A stretch of DNA of 64,000 nt from Hymenobacter daecheongensis DSM 21074 (lineage in GTDB: Bacteria > Bacteroidota > Bacteroidia > Cytophagales > Hymenobacteraceae). Under the pieces are notes generated by a model. The model was not told the DNA's origin and did not search any database. It worked only from the letters and a program-made list of their open reading frames with translations. The stretch is from contig NZ_FQYN01000005.1 of NCBI RefSeq assembly GCF_900141805.1, positions 62,001 through 126,000 on the forward strand, written 5' to 3'. Positions 46,724 to 54,584 of this stretch are shown one piece after another; position 1 is the first letter of the stretch; each line of letters opens with the position of its first letter. The position numbers were made by a program, and so were the translations under genes.

Positions 46724-47272
46724 GTGTTAACGCCGTTTTATAAGGTAACGCTACTGGCCGGATGGCTGTTGAGCCTATTGCCGCACCGCGGGCAGGCGCA
46801 GGCCAGGGGCATCTGGGCCAAAGCTGATATTCCGCTGGTATACAACCGGCAGTATGAAGTCGGCAACATCCTCTTCGACCCGAGCCAGGACCGCCCCGAT
46901 TTTGCGCTACGCCCCAACGGCCGCATCTACCAGTACTATAACTTCGACACCACCTTCCCGGGCGGGCGGGTAGAGTTGCGGAAGCACTTGCTGCGCGCTT
47001 TGCCCACCGCGGCTGGCAGCTCGGACAGCGGCTTTCTCACGGTGCGCTTCGTGGTGAACTACCGCGGCGAAACGGACCGTTTTCGGGTGCAGGCGCTGAA
47101 TTCGGAATATCAGCCCCAGGCAATGGACCCGGAGCTGGTGGCGCGGGTGCTGGGCGCGTGTCGCGCGTTGCGCGGCTGGCTGCCGGGCCAGATCGACGGC
47201 GAAACCAAGGACAGCTATTTCTACATCACGTTCGTCGTGCGCGAGGGGCATATTCAGGACATCACGCTATGA
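46724..47272 (+). CDS. Secreted protein with TonB C-terminal-like domain
   Basis: The 182-residue protein has a signal peptide (LLAGWLLSLLPHRGQAQA). Its C-terminal region FPGGRVELRKHLLRALP, then LTVRFVVNYRGETDRFRV and YFYITFVVREGHI, resembles the TonB/energy-transducer C-terminal fold found in many short Bacteroidota secreted proteins. It has no membrane-spanning TonB helix or Pro-rich spacer, so it is not a complete TonB. GTG 46724 is the start. It overlaps the next gene by 4 nt (ATGA). Confidence 0.68.
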   Translation: MLTPFYKVTLLAGWLLSLLPHRGQAQARGIWAKADIPLVYNRQYEVGNILFDPSQDRPDFALRPNGRIYQYYNFDTTFPGGRVELRKHLLRALPTAAGSSDSGFLTVRFVVNYRGETDRFRVQALNSEYQPQAMDPELVARVLGACRALRGWLPGQIDGETKDSYFYITFVVREGHIQDITL

Positions 47273-48087
47273 GGCGGACGCTACTGCTGGGGCTGCTGGC
47301 CCTCCTGTTGGGCCGCATGGCGGCGGCCCAGCCCAACTGCCTGATCTATGCGGCCGGCTCCCCGGAGCGGGCCGCGTGCGAGGTATATCTGCAGGCCATC
47401 GAGTTTCCGCAGGGCTCCATTCAGTCGCAGGTGTATTTCGACCGCGCCCTGGCGCTGTGCCCCACGTTTGCCGACGCGTACCACGAAAAATCGGTGCCGT
47501 TTCTCAAGCGCGGCGACTTTCAGACCTGGAAAAAGCTGATGGATGAGGCCGTGCGCCTGCGCCCGGAGCGCTTTCTGGGCGACCGGGGCTGGTGCCGCTT
47601 CAAGTTTCTGCACGACTACGCCGGAGCCCTGGCCGACATCACACGCCTGCGCCAGCTCACCCGCAACCAGCCCGGCCAGTCCGGCGACGGCAGCTACGAC
47701 CTGCGCATAGTGGCCGCCCTGTGCCAGCGCGAGCTGGGCGACCTGCGCGGGGCGCTCAGTACGTTCGATGAGTGCATCGCCGACTACAAAATCAAGGACC
47801 GCGTCGGCCTTTCCGACTACCTGCACCGGGGCGTGGTGAAGCTGCGCCAGCGCGACTACGCCGGGGCCCTGGCCGATTTTGAGCTGCAGCGCTCCATAAA
47901 TGGCAAGCTGGCCGAAACCTGCTACTACACGGCCCTGGCCATGCGCCAGCAGGGCAACCCGGCCTATCTGGGGCAGCTGCAGGCGGCCAGGGAGCTGTGG
48001 CAGCAGGGCTACCGGCTCAACGACCCCTACGTGAGCATGCCCGACGAAATTTCCCTGCCTGAGATTGAAGCCCTGCTGCAGCAGTAA
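47269..48087 (+). CDS. Secreted TPR-repeat protein
   Basis: The 272-residue protein has a signal peptide (TLLLGLLALLLGRMAAAQ) followed by TPR-like helices: QSQVYFDRALALCPTFADAY, RRDFLHDYAGALADI-type units (FLHDYAGALADITRL) and YLHRGVVKLRQRDYAGALAD. It contains cysteines at NCLIY and AACEVY. It is translationally coupled to the upstream TonB-like gene, so the two probably form an exported pair of unknown role. Confidence 0.72.
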   Translation: MRRTLLLGLLALLLGRMAAAQPNCLIYAAGSPERAACEVYLQAIEFPQGSIQSQVYFDRALALCPTFADAYHEKSVPFLKRGDFQTWKKLMDEAVRLRPERFLGDRGWCRFKFLHDYAGALADITRLRQLTRNQPGQSGDGSYDLRIVAALCQRELGDLRGALSTFDECIADYKIKDRVGLSDYLHRGVVKLRQRDYAGALADFELQRSINGKLAETCYYTALAMRQQGNPAYLGQLQAARELWQQGYRLNDPYVSMPDEISLPEIEALLQQ

Positions 48088-48204
48088 GCTAGTCGCCCCC
48101 AAAATCAATCGGCCGGCTCGCGGGCCGGGGCGGCAGCGGCTGGGGTCGGTAGTATCGCCGTAGCCTTCGCCCCGCCTGACCAACCGCGCCGCGGTTTTCT
48201 GCTC

Positions 48205-48212
48205 TACCTTTG
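48205..48212 (+). promoter_or_regulatory. -7 element abutting the rsmE start
   Basis: TACCTTTG ends 4 nt before the rsmE ATG at 48217, the same spacing seen at 10021 and 62231. It predicts a leaderless or nearly leaderless transcript. Confidence 0.6.
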
Positions 48213-48216
48213 TTCT

Positions 48217-48939
48217 ATGCCGCACACTTTCTTCGCCCCCGATTTAGCCGCCGCCACTTACGTGCTGCCCGAAGACGAAAGCAAGCACGCGGTGCGGGTG
48301 CTGCGGCTGGGCGCAGGCGACGCGGTGGTGCTGGTAAATGGGCGTGGCGGCGTGTTTCAGGCCGAAGTAGCCGAGGCCAACCCCAAGCGCTGCCAGCTGC
48401 GCGTGCTGCACGAGCAGCAGGTGCCGCCCCGCCCCTATTTCACCCACGTAGCCGTAGCCCCCACCAAAAACCTCGACCGTATGGAGTGGCTGGTGGAAAA
48501 GGCCGTGGAAATCGGTGTGGAGCGCCTCACGTTTCTGCGCTGCGCCCGCTCTGAGCGCCGCGAGCTGAAGCTGGAGCGGCTGGAGAAAATTGCGGTGAGT
48601 GCCCTCAAGCAGTCGGGCCAAGCGTGGCTGCCGCAGCTGGATGAGCTGACGGACTTCGCGGATTTTCTGCCCACTGTCGCGCCCCAAACCACGTTCATTG
48701 CGCATCTGGAAGCCGGCGAGCGGACGCCGCTGGCCCGCGTGGCCGCGCTCGGGCCGGGCTGCTGCGTCCTCATCGGCCCGGAAGGTGACTTTACGCCGCC
48801 GGAGATTCAGGCAGCTTTTGCCCGCGGCATCCGGCCCGTCACGCTCGGTGCCTCGCGCTTGCGCACCGAAACGGCCGCGCTGGCGGCCGTGCATACGGTG
48901 CACGTGGCGCGGGAGCTGGCCGAAGTTTCAGGAAGTTGA
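48217..48939 (+). CDS. rsmE: 16S rRNA (uracil-1498-N3)-methyltransferase
   Basis: RsmE methylates N3 of U1498 in 16S rRNA. The 240-residue protein has an N-terminal PUA-like domain (about 1-70, SKHAVRVLRLGAGDAVV) and a C-terminal SPOUT knot with the SAM-site motifs LIGPEGDFTPPE and LGASRLRTETAALAA. Its length fits the family. ATG 48217 starts right at the conserved MPHTFFAP region, so the near-leaderless start is well supported by homology. Confidence 0.95.
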   Translation: MPHTFFAPDLAAATYVLPEDESKHAVRVLRLGAGDAVVLVNGRGGVFQAEVAEANPKRCQLRVLHEQQVPPRPYFTHVAVAPTKNLDRMEWLVEKAVEIGVERLTFLRCARSERRELKLERLEKIAVSALKQSGQAWLPQLDELTDFADFLPTVAPQTTFIAHLEAGERTPLARVAALGPGCCVLIGPEGDFTPPEIQAAFARGIRPVTLGASRLRTETAALAAVHTVHVARELAEVSGS

Positions 48940-48943
48940 ACGG

Positions 48944-48989
48944 CCTCTGCTACCCTCTGCGTTTGCTTCTGCGAATCTCTGCGTGAAAA
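48944..48989 (+). repeat. CTCTGCG-type short tandem repeat
   Basis: Four diverged units of (C/T)TCTGCG lie just upstream of the DUF4159 gene. It is related to the array at 11886-11930. Confidence 0.65.
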
Positions 48990-49000
48990 CAATTCCCACT

Positions 49001-49669
49001 ATGCTGAAGAACATCTGCCTGGTTTTCATCCTTCTGCTGGCGCTAACAGGTGCTGTGCAGCCCGCCGCGCCCAGCTTCCGCATTGCCAAGCTGCACTACG
49101 GCGGCGGGGGCGACTGGTATGCCAACAAAACCTCGCTGCCCAACCTGATCCGCTTCTGCAACCAGGCGCTCAAGACCAACATCGCGCCCGACGAGGCTAC
49201 CGTGGAGCTGGATTCGCCCGAGCTGTTCACGTACCCGTTTATTCACATGACCGGCCACGGCAACGTCGCTTTTACGGAGGCTGAGGCCAAAAACCTGCGC
49301 CGCTACCTCACCGGCGGCGGCTTCCTGCACATCGATGATAACTACGGCCTCGATAAGTTCATCCGGCCCGAAATGAAGAAGGTGTTTCCCGAGCTGGAAT
49401 TTGTGGAGCTACCCTACTCGCACCCCATCTACCACCAGAAATACGTCTTTCCCAAGGGCCTGCCCAAGATTCATGAGCACGATGGCAAGCGCCCCCAGGG
49501 CTTCGGCCTGCTCTACAAAGGCCGCTTAGTATGTTTCTATAGTTATGAGTGTGACCTGGGCAACGGCTGGGAAGACCTGGGCACCTACCCCGAAGATACC
49601 CCCGCCAGCCACGAGGCCGCCCTGCGCATGGGCGCCAATCTGATGGCCTATGCTCTGACTCAGGACTAA
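49001..49669 (+). CDS. DUF4159 domain-containing secreted protein
   Basis: The 222-residue protein has a signal peptide (VFILLLALTGAVQPA). It matches DUF4159: FRIAKLHYGGGGDWYANKTS, PFIHMTGHGNVAFTEAEAKN, LRRYLTGGGFLHIDDNYG and a terminal RMGANLMAYALTQD. The fold is predicted to resemble the glutamine-amidotransferase-like (flavodoxin-type) class. In Bacteroidota it is often near secreted-protein or gliding genes; the role is not known. It lies 61 nt after rsmE. Confidence 0.9.
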   Translation: MLKNICLVFILLLALTGAVQPAAPSFRIAKLHYGGGGDWYANKTSLPNLIRFCNQALKTNIAPDEATVELDSPELFTYPFIHMTGHGNVAFTEAEAKNLRRYLTGGGFLHIDDNYGLDKFIRPEMKKVFPELEFVELPYSHPIYHQKYVFPKGLPKIHEHDGKRPQGFGLLYKGRLVCFYSYECDLGNGWEDLGTYPEDTPASHEAALRMGANLMAYALTQD

Positions 49670-49684
49670 CCGTTTCGTCGTCGC

Positions 49685-49840
49685 TGTCATTGCGAGCAAA
49701 GCGCAGCAATCCGTCCTGGACAATGAGCTAAGCCTTATAAACTGAAAAGCCCTGACGTAACGCATACGTCAGGGCTTTGATGTGAAAAGGAGCTATTTAC
49801 ATTTCAGAGGACGGATTGCTTCGCTTTGCTCGCAATGACA
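49685..49840. repeat. Inverted-repeat element, copy C
   Basis: Left arm 49685-49717 and right arm 49808-49840 pair over 33 bp with one mismatch (GCGCAGC instead of GCGAAGC). The interior closely matches copy A (CAATGAGCTAAGCCTTATAA) and has an AAAGCCCTGACGTAACGCAT hairpin. It fills the junction between convergent genes ending at 49669 and 49860. Confidence 0.92.
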
Positions 49841-49859
49841 GCCCCTCGCAACAACAGCT

Positions 49860-50306
49860 TCAGTCAAACTTGCGCTTGAGAATCTCGCTCAGCACGAAGG
49901 CCGTGCGGATATCGGCGGGGGTGCGGAGCATTTCCGTGACGTGGCGACGATTGGTTTCCGGCAGCGGCTGCAACGACACGCGGGGGCGCTCAGCGGGCCG
50001 TGCCAACGGCTCAACCGCCGGTATCGCGCGCCGAATACTAGGTTGGAATGGTTCTTCGGAGGAATACGGCAGGGCTTCAGCCGCGGGTTGCGGACTGGGT
50101 ACTTCTTCCTGCTGGCGGCCGGTTTCATTTTGGCGCTGCATCTGCTTTAGCAGCTCCTGAAACGAAGTATTGGGCAAAGGCGGCACCTTCCCGGTGGGCC
50201 GCTCCCGGCTTTCCTGGGCCGCCGTTTCCCGCGCTTTCTGCACCATACGCCACACAAAAGCGCCCAACCCCAGCAGGATAATCAGCAGCGTCTGGATCTT
50301 TTCCAT
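49860..50306 (-). CDS. Membrane-anchored conserved hypothetical protein
   Basis: The 148-residue protein has a single N-terminal membrane helix (about residues 5-20, LLIILLGLGAFVWRMV), a charged Pro/Glu-rich middle and a conserved-looking C-terminus (MLRTPADIRTAFVLSEILKRKFD region). I do not recognise the family. The C-terminal motif could be a partner-binding helix. It is the first of five minus-strand genes (49860-53757) with diverse lipid or hydrolase functions. Confidence 0.62.
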   Translation of the reverse strand: MEKIQTLLIILLGLGAFVWRMVQKARETAAQESRERPTGKVPPLPNTSFQELLKQMQRQNETGRQQEEVPSPQPAAEALPYSSEEPFQPSIRRAIPAVEPLARPAERPRVSLQPLPETNRRHVTEMLRTPADIRTAFVLSEILKRKFD

Positions 50307-50383
50307 GGTGTTCTAAATAAGCCTGCCGCCGGGAAAAGGCAGCGAAGTTCAGCCAAGCTTCCACCCGCGAAGCCACCGCGCGG

Positions 50384-50959
50384 TTAGCGCACGCCTTTCT
50401 CGGGAAACTTGCCGGTTTTGGTGCGGTAGAAGGCCTGAATCTGCTCCAGGTCGGCCTCGTAGTTGCCGGTGGGCCAGAAAGCGGGTCCTACGCCGGCTTC
50501 CTTGTTTTTGTAGTCCAGAAAGCCCAGCAGAATGGGTACTTTGGCCCCCATGGCGGCAAAATAGAAGCCTTTGCGCCATTTGGGCTGGTAGCTGCGCGTG
50601 CCTTCGGGCGTAATCAGAATGATCATCTCCTCGTTGTCGTTGAAAAGCTGCACCATGCCGTCCACGAGGCTGTTGTTGCGGCTTCGGTCGACGGGCAGCG
50701 CCCCGAGGGAGCGCACGAGCCACCCCACAAATTTGTTATCGACCCACTCCTTTTTCACGGTGAAGCGCACCGGCACGTTCATCAGGAAGAACGCGCCGCG
50801 GGCGTAAATCAGGTCCCAGTTGCTGGTATGCGGCGCCGCAATCATAATGGCCTTCTTGGTGCCGGGCGGCAGCACAGACGCTAGTTTCCAGCCGGTTAGC
50901 CAAAACCAGCAGCGGGAAAAATAATACCAGAACGCGGGCGTGTGAGGTGCTTTGGGCAT
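50384..50959 (-). CDS. 1-acyl-sn-glycerol-3-phosphate acyltransferase-like protein
   Basis: The 191-residue protein matches the PlsC/glycerophosphate acyltransferase family. It has the HxxxxD catalytic motif as HTSNWD (about residues 38-43), the glycine/proline region PEGTRSYQPKWRKGFY and a hydrophobic segment near the N-terminus. It likely transfers an acyl group to lysophosphatidic acid or a related lipid at the inner membrane. It is shorter than typical PlsC (~240), as in a small clade seen in Bacteroidota, so the acceptor is uncertain. Confidence 0.87.
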   Translation of the reverse strand: MPKAPHTPAFWYYFSRCWFWLTGWKLASVLPPGTKKAIMIAAPHTSNWDLIYARGAFFLMNVPVRFTVKKEWVDNKFVGWLVRSLGALPVDRSRNNSLVDGMVQLFNDNEEMIILITPEGTRSYQPKWRKGFYFAAMGAKVPILLGFLDYKNKEAGVGPAFWPTGNYEADLEQIQAFYRTKTGKFPEKGVR

Positions 50960-51055
50960 ATAGTGGCAGTACGGCAGCCTGCAAAAAAGGGCGGCTGGGG
51001 TTAAAACTAGTAGTTTTTGGCCGTGAATCCCGCGGGCCTGGCTCTATTCCCTTCG

Positions 51056-51826
51056 TCAGGCAGGCAAGAGCAGCGCCCGCAGCTGGTCGGCCATGCTCAG
51101 GGTGTAGCAGTAGCCGATTTCGTACAGCTCCGGGGCGCGGCGGTAGCCCAGCGGCCGGTACAGGCGCAGCTCCGGCGGCTCAATGAGCACGTCGCAACGC
51201 AGCTGGCGGGGCAGGGTGTTGGCGTTGATGGCCAGGTGCAGCGTGCGCTCAATCAGGGTGCGAAAATTGGTAACGCGGGCCGCGTGATTGATAGGATTGC
51301 AATGCACGCCTATCACGCGCAGGCCCTGCTCCAGCAGCGGCTCCACGGGCAGGTTGTTCAGAAGACCGCCATCTACCAGCTGCCGCCCCTGGTACTCCAC
51401 CGGCCGGTACACGATGGGCACCGCCGACGAGGCCAGCAGCGGCGGAATCAGCGGCCCCTCCGAAAAATACACCGACACGCCCTCCGCCAGATCGGTGGCG
51501 ACCAGCGTGAGCGGGCGCTGCAAATCGGCAAAAGTGGCCTGGGCTCCCAGGTAGCGGGCCAGCAGCTGCTCCACGGCATCCAGGTGCAGCAGGCCGTAGC
51601 GGCTGAAGGCCGGGCGCATCAGTCGGGCCACGTTCACGCTGGTTAGCAGCCGCAGAATCTCGGCCGGAGCGAAGCCGGCAGCATAAAAGGTAGCCGCAAT
51701 GGCCCCCGAGCTGACGCCCGCCAGGTGCGCCACCGGTATCTGCAGCTCATCCAGCGCGGCCAGCACGCCCAAGTGCGCAATGCCCCGCGCCCCACCCCCC
51801 GACAATGCCACGCCTATCTTCTGCAT
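51056..51826 (-). CDS. Patatin-like phospholipase
   Basis: The 256-residue protein has the patatin oxyanion motif SGGGARG (residues 9-15), the nucleophile elbow GVSSG (Ser39) and the catalytic Asp in VDGG (D152). The family hydrolyses phospholipid acyl chains. No signal peptide is seen, so it may act on the cytoplasmic membrane face, like RssA/YchK. It precedes the PlsC-like gene on the same strand, which fits lipid turnover, but the two are about 97 nt apart. Confidence 0.92.
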   Translation of the reverse strand: MQKIGVALSGGGARGIAHLGVLAALDELQIPVAHLAGVSSGAIAATFYAAGFAPAEILRLLTSVNVARLMRPAFSRYGLLHLDAVEQLLARYLGAQATFADLQRPLTLVATDLAEGVSVYFSEGPLIPPLLASSAVPIVYRPVEYQGRQLVDGGLLNNLPVEPLLEQGLRVIGVHCNPINHAARVTNFRTLIERTLHLAINANTLPRQLRCDVLIEPPELRLYRPLGYRRAPELYEIGYCYTLSMADQLRALLLPA

Positions 51827-51843
51827 CAGGTCGGGCGTGGGGG

Positions 51844-52689
51844 CTACAGGTCTTCGAGGCGGAAGGTTTCGGCTAAGCGCACGCCCCGCTCGCTGTGCTG
51901 CACGGTGCAGCAGGCGTGGGTGGGGTCGTGCTCGAGCAGCAGCACCCAGTTTTCGTCGGCGGCGCGGCGCAGCACGGCCTCCTTTTCGGTCAGGGTGATG
52001 AGCGGGCGCACGTCGTAGCTCATCACGTAGGGCAGGGGAATGTGCGCCGCCGAGGGCAGCAAATCGGCCATAAAGGCCAGCGTGCGGCCCTTGTAGTTCA
52101 GCACCGGCACCATCATCTTCTCGGTGTGGCCGCTGGCAAAGATGATTTCGCGGAACTGCGGCAGTACAGCCGCGGCGTTGCCTTTATCTACGAACCGCAG
52201 GTGGCCGCTTTCCTGAATCGGCAGAATATTTTCCTTCAAAAAGCTGGCCTTCTCGCGCGGATTAGGCTGCACGGCCCAGTCCCAGTGCGCCTCATTCGAC
52301 CAGTACGTAGCATTCGGAAAGGCCAGCTCCAGCCCGCCGGCGGCCGTGCGCACGACTGAGCCGCCGCAATGGTCGAAGTGCAGGTGGGTCAGAAACACGT
52401 CGGTGATGTCGGCGGCGGTGTAGCCCAGCCGGCGCAGGGATTTTTCGAGCGTGTCGTCGCCGTGCAGGTAGAAATGGCCGCGAAACTTCTCGTCCTGCTT
52501 CTCGCCAATGCCGTTGTCTATGAGCATCAGCCGCTTACCGTCTTCCACCAGCAGGCAGCGCATGGCCCAAGTGCACATATTGTTGGCATCCGGCGGGTTC
52601 AGCTTCTGCCACATGCTCTTCGGCACCACCCCAAACATGGCCCCGCCATCGAGCTTAAACAAGCCGGTATCGAGCGTATGAACGGTCAT
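51844..52689 (-). CDS. Metallo-beta-lactamase-fold hydrolase
   Basis: The 281-residue protein has the dizinc motif HLHFDH (H102, H104, D106, H107) and further ligands in ASGHTEKM and ADLLPSAAH. The layout (N-terminal FKLDGGAMFGVVP, SMWQKLNPPD) resembles the lactonase/quinolone-degradation type seen in acyl-homoserine lactonase-like enzymes. A quorum-quenching role is possible but not shown. It ends 17 nt before the patatin gene on the same strand, suggesting one transcript. Confidence 0.9.
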   Translation of the reverse strand: MTVHTLDTGLFKLDGGAMFGVVPKSMWQKLNPPDANNMCTWAMRCLLVEDGKRLMLIDNGIGEKQDEKFRGHFYLHGDDTLEKSLRRLGYTAADITDVFLTHLHFDHCGGSVVRTAAGGLELAFPNATYWSNEAHWDWAVQPNPREKASFLKENILPIQESGHLRFVDKGNAAAVLPQFREIIFASGHTEKMMVPVLNYKGRTLAFMADLLPSAAHIPLPYVMSYDVRPLITLTEKEAVLRRAADENWVLLLEHDPTHACCTVQHSERGVRLAETFRLEDL

Positions 52690-52809
52690 TCTTTGGAATG
52701 TTGAGTTGTAAATGCTGAATGTTGAATTGAGCTTTTGACCGAAGAATTCGACCCGCCCAAGCGTGAGAGCCGACCAATGAATTCGACACTCAAAACTGAA
52801 AATTCAGCC

Positions 52810-53757
52810 TTATTCAACCACGACGCCCATAGCGGAGAACTTGTCGATGCGCTGCGAAATCCGCTCGTCGGCGGGCAGGGCTTCCAGCTCGTCGAGGGTT
52901 TTGATGAGCGTTTTGCGGAGCGTGTCAATCATCTTATCGGGGGCCGTGTGGGCACCGCCCAGCGGCTCCTTCACGATGCCGTCCACGAGCTTGGCGGCCA
53001 GCATATCGGTGGCCGTGAGCTTGAGGGCCTGCGCGGCCTGCTCTTTATAATCCCAGCTACGCCACAGAATACTGGAGCACGATTCGGGCGAAATCACGGA
53101 GTACCAGGTATTTTCCAGCATCAGCACCCGGTCGCCGATGGCAATGCCCAGCGCCCCGCCCGAAGCGCCCTCGCCGATGATGACGCAGATAACGGGCACC
53201 TTCAGCAGAAACATTTCTTTCAGGTTGCGGGCAATGGCCTCGCCCTGCCCGCGCTCCTCGGCCTCCAGCCCCGGAAACGCGCCGGGCGTGTCGATGAGCG
53301 TGATGATAGGCTTGCCGAACTTCTCGGCCAGCTTCATCAGGCGCAGGGCCTTGCGGTAGCCCTCGGGGTTGGGCATCCCGAAGTTGCGAAACTGCCGCTG
53401 CTTGGTGTTACGGCCCTTTTGCTGCCCGATGAACATCACCGAGCGGCCATCCAGCTCGGCAAAGCCGCCCACCATAGCCTTGTCATCGGCCACGGTCCGG
53501 TCGCCGTGCAGCTCAATGAACTTGTCGCTCATGCCCTCAATATAGTCGAGGGTGTAGGGGCGCTCGGGGTGGCGCGAGAGCTGCACGCGCTGCCAGCGGG
53601 TGAGGTTGGCGTAGGTTTCTTTTTTGAGCGCCTTGATTTTGGCCTCCAGGGCCGTCACGGCCTCCGAAACGTCCACCTGGCTATCGAGGGCCAGCTGTTG
53701 CATTTCACGGAGCTTGCCTTCGAGGGCAGCAATTGGTTGTTCGAAGTCGAGGAGCAT
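52810..53757 (-). CDS. accA: Acetyl-CoA carboxylase carboxyltransferase subunit alpha
   Basis: AccA with AccD transfers carboxyl from carboxybiotin to acetyl-CoA in the first step of fatty acid synthesis. The 315-residue protein has the N-terminal coiled-coil-like [11 protein letters not shown] region, [30 protein letters not shown] and [11 protein letters not shown], all typical. ATG 53757 (MLLDFEQP) is used; a TTG six nt upstream is less likely. accD is not in this window. It is monocistronic. Confidence 0.97.
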   Translation of the reverse strand: MLLDFEQPIAALEGKLREMQQLALDSQVDVSEAVTALEAKIKALKKETYANLTRWQRVQLSRHPERPYTLDYIEGMSDKFIELHGDRTVADDKAMVGGFAELDGRSVMFIGQQKGRNTKQRQFRNFGMPNPEGYRKALRLMKLAEKFGKPIITLIDTPGAFPGLEAEERGQGEAIARNLKEMFLLKVPVICVIIGEGASGGALGIAIGDRVLMLENTWYSVISPESCSSILWRSWDYKEQAAQALKLTATDMLAAKLVDGIVKEPLGGAHTAPDKMIDTLRKTLIKTLDELEALPADERISQRIDKFSAMGVVVE

Positions 53758-53985
53758 TGCCAAAGTACGGATGCGTCAGAAAAGGTGCAGAAATGATGGA
53801 CGGGGGCGCTAATATCCGAGGTTCCGGGTAAAAATGCAGCTTCCCCGCCGCAAACAAAGGTAAGTGAAACGCCTGCACAGGTAGCGCGGCAGCCGGGGAA
53901 TGATTTCAGGAAAAATTAATAGCGCTGAAAAACAGTGACAAAGCCTCCGCAGTGGCTGATTTCGCGGAAAAACATAGCGGCGTGG

Positions 53986-54016
53986 TTGTGTAATCTAAAA
54001 GCGCGTTCTACCTTTG
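53986..54016 (+). promoter_or_regulatory. Promoter of tRNA-Asp copy 1
   Basis: TTG (53986-53988), 20 nt, then TACCTTTG (54009-54016). The tRNA starts 44 nt after the -7 element. The 303-bp gene-free stretch from 53758 holds only this promoter. Confidence 0.75.
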
Positions 54017-54060
54017 CATCACAATAACGGAAAGCACCCGGCTTTTTAGTTACGGTACCT

Positions 54061-54134
54061 GGTTCGGTAGTTCAGTTGGTTAGAATGCCGCCCTGTCACG
54101 GCGGAGGTCGCGGGTTCGAGTCCCGTCCGGACCG
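54061..54134 (+). tRNA. tRNA-Asp (GTC), copy 1
   Basis: A complete 74-nt cloverleaf: acceptor GGTTCGG pairs with CCGGACC (one G-U), D arm GTTCAGTTGGTTAGAAT, anticodon stem-loop CCGCCCTGTCACGGCGG with GTC, T arm GCGGGTTCGAGTCCCGT and discriminator G. CCA is not encoded. It is identical to copy 2. Confidence 0.95.
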
Positions 54135-54136
54135 CG

Positions 54137-54175
54137 AAGGCCCTTCAGAGCAATCTGAAAGGCCTTTTGCTTTTT
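54137..54175 (+). terminator. Terminator after tRNA-Asp copy 1
   Basis: AAGGCCCTTCAGA (54137-54149) pairs with TCTGAAAGGCCTT (54154-54166) with one mismatch, followed by TTGCTTTTT. Confidence 0.78.
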
Positions 54176-54314
54176 CAGGCTGCCTGTATTTTCACCCATC
54201 AGTCCTGAGATGGGTGAGGCTGGTCATTACAAAAAATATCCTCTTCTATTGCCTTAGTTTTCACCCGACTACGCGTTTGTGGCCTGCGAAAACAGATTTT
54301 TCTTGTCGCTATCG

Positions 54315-54346
54315 TTTGGTTAGTCCAGATTAGTCCTCTACTTTTG
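54315..54346 (+). promoter_or_regulatory. Promoter of tRNA-Asp copy 2
   Basis: TTTG (54315-54318), 20 nt, then TACTTTTG (54339-54346). The -33 element lies outside the duplicated segment, unlike the -7 element. Confidence 0.75.
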
Positions 54347-54465
54347 CATCACAATAACGGAAAGCACCCGGCTTTTTAGTTACGGTACCTGGTTCGGTAG
54401 TTCAGTTGGTTAGAATGCCGCCCTGTCACGGCGGAGGTCGCGGGTTCGAGTCCCGTCCGGACCGC
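54337..54465 (+). repeat. 129-bp duplication of the tRNA-Asp unit
   Basis: 54337-54465 repeats 54007-54135 with one substitution (C54012 to T54342, in the -7 element). The unit runs from the -7 element through the leader and the entire tRNA. The two copies lie 330 bp apart. Confidence 0.9.
54391..54464 (+). tRNA. tRNA-Asp (GTC), copy 2
   Basis: Identical to copy 1 over 74 nt, with anticodon GTC within CCCTGTCACGG. It has its own promoter and terminator, so it should be expressed independently. Confidence 0.95.
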
Positions 54466-54501
54466 AAAAGGCCCCTAAATCGTACGATTTAGGGGCCTTT
54501 T
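54466..54501. terminator. Palindromic terminator after tRNA-Asp copy 2
   Basis: A perfect 36-nt palindrome (AAAAGGCCCCTAAATCGT and its complement) directly follows the discriminator region. A/T runs at both ends suit termination from both strands, and the GH1 gene ends on the other side at 54585. Confidence 0.9.
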
Positions 54502-54584
54502 CGGCTTTTACGCCCCTCACGTTTGGGTTCGGGCTAGCTGGCGGCCATCGCCGCAACTGTATCGGCTCAGCCTGGTCCACTACT

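Noticed and set aside
54076..54333. 85-codon frame beginning inside tRNA-Asp copy 1
   Set aside because: It overlaps the tRNA and its terminator and has no protein-like features.
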